A stretch of DNA of 7,127 bases, taken from positions 1 to 7,127 of the forward strand of contig CAMWIG010000109.1 in the NCBI GenBank assembly GCA_947174295.1, read 5' to 3'. Source of the stretch: an uncultured Alistipes sp. (GTDB lineage Bacteria > Bacteroidota > Bacteroidia > Bacteroidales > Rikenellaceae). The notes under the pieces are model-generated. The model searched no databases and was not told the origin of the DNA. It saw nothing but the letters and a program-made list of their open reading frames with translations. Position numbers and translations under genes: made by a program. This document shows positions 6,703-7,127 of the stretch, in pieces; within the stretch, counting starts at the first letter, position 1; each line of letters begins with the position of its first letter.

Positions 6703-6724
6703 CGCAGCTTATCCCGAATATCCT

Positions 6725-7127
6725 CTACTCCGACAACGCAAGGCGGAATCCGTTGCCGGCGAGCCGGTCGTCAGGCCCGCCGTACCCCCGATACGTAACC
6801 CGGCACACCCATGCGTCGCTTATTCCGCAGCCGCCCCGCTGCGCACGGCTGAAACCCGACAACGGGCCCGCGGGATTGACTTGCAGCGAACCTCCGCGCA
6901 TATAAAATTCTTTCCAGTCCTGACACCACTCCCAGATATTGCCGGTCATGTCGAAGATGCCGAGTTCGTTCGGCGATTTCAATCCGACAGCGCATATTCC
7001 GTCTCGGCCGGAATTTACATTGTACCACGCAACATCGTCGATGTTATCGCTGCCGCTGTATTCGTATCCGCAGCTCAGGCTGCCGCCGCGCGCCGCGAAC
7101 TCCCACTCCGCCTCGGTCGGCAGACGG
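6725..7127 (-). CDS. SUMF1/FGE-sulfatase-fold protein, C-terminal part (cut by window edge)
   Basis: The last 133 residues of a minus-strand gene whose beginning lies past the right edge; the frame is open to base 7126. It shows the family's landmarks in order: RLPTEAEWEFAARGG, then the loop SGSDNIDDVAWY, then GLKSPNELGIFDMTGNIWEW, NPAGPLSG, RGGCGISDAWVCRV and the C-terminal GFRLAL. In true formylglycine-generating enzymes two cysteines lie in the stretch after RGG. Here the first position is serine (GIS) and only the second (WVC) is cysteine, so sulfatase activation is unlikely. It is better described as a SUMF1/EgtB/PvdO-family protein of unknown substrate. An apparent start at 6982 is an internal TTG within GLKSPN. 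A signal peptide or lipobox, if any, would be outside the window. It converges on the methyltransferase gene and ends at the shared terminator. Confidence 0.9.
   Translation of the reverse strand, partial: RLPTEAEWEFAARGGSLSCGYEYSGSDNIDDVAWYNVNSGRDGICAVGLKSPNELGIFDMTGNIWEWCQDWKEFYMRGGSLQVNPAGPLSGFSRAQRGGCGISDAWVCRVTYRGYGGPDDRLAGNGFRLALSE

Noticed and set aside
6771..7028. Second minus-strand open frame overlapping the SUMF1-fold gene
   Set aside because: No motif, and the other frame carries a continuous family match to the window edge.
1..7127. CRISPR arrays, tRNA or rRNA genes, insertion sequences
   Set aside because: No regularly spaced repeats, no cloverleaf or rRNA-like stretch and no transposase motifs were seen.

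Overview
The window is GC-rich and densely coded. It most likely comes from the Bacteroidetes, and probably from an Alistipes-like member of the Rikenellaceae. Four things point there: a DUF4954 protein (a family I know mainly from Bacteroidetes), a Bacteroidetes-type promoter (TTG-N20-TATATTTG), no clear Shine-Dalgarno sites before most genes, and frequent ATA isoleucine codons despite high GC. The genus is an inference from style; no rRNA gene or other marker is present to prove it.

Layout. Positions 1-162 are non-coding and hold a strong hairpin, one copy of an intergenic repeat and the promoter. Four plus-strand genes follow. They are a DUF4954 beta-helix protein (163-1893), a von Willebrand A protein of TerY type (1991-2854), a protein with a degenerate kinase-like N-terminus and C-terminal WG repeats (2858-3874), and thioredoxin reductase trxB (3862-4782). 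The last three are tightly packed (3-nt gap, then 13-nt overlap) and probably share a transcript. A 135-nt gap (4783-4917) carries another repeat-like sequence. It is followed by a two-gene RNA-processing unit: ribonuclease Z (4918-5841, TTG start) and a SpoU/TrmH RNA methyltransferase (5838-6599), overlapping by ATGA. A perfect 15-bp inverted repeat (6653-6702) serves as a two-way terminator against a convergent, truncated minus-strand gene of the SUMF1/FGE-sulfatase fold (6725-7127).

Function. trxB, rnz and the methyltransferase are housekeeping genes for redox balance, tRNA 3'-end maturation and RNA 2'-O-methylation. The least understood part is the VWA plus kinase-like/WG pair. The VWA protein has an intact metal-binding MIDAS site. 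Its partner keeps the kinase catalytic-loop pattern, but the catalytic Asp is Asn and no DFG is visible. The pair resembles a stripped-down TerY-type signalling module in which a pseudokinase replaces the active kinase and no phosphatase gene is present. This is the best candidate for an undescribed system here, and its role is unknown. A second point of interest is that the DUF4954 gene is flanked by oppositely oriented, diverged copies of one intergenic element, one of which seems to supply the -33 box of the promoter.
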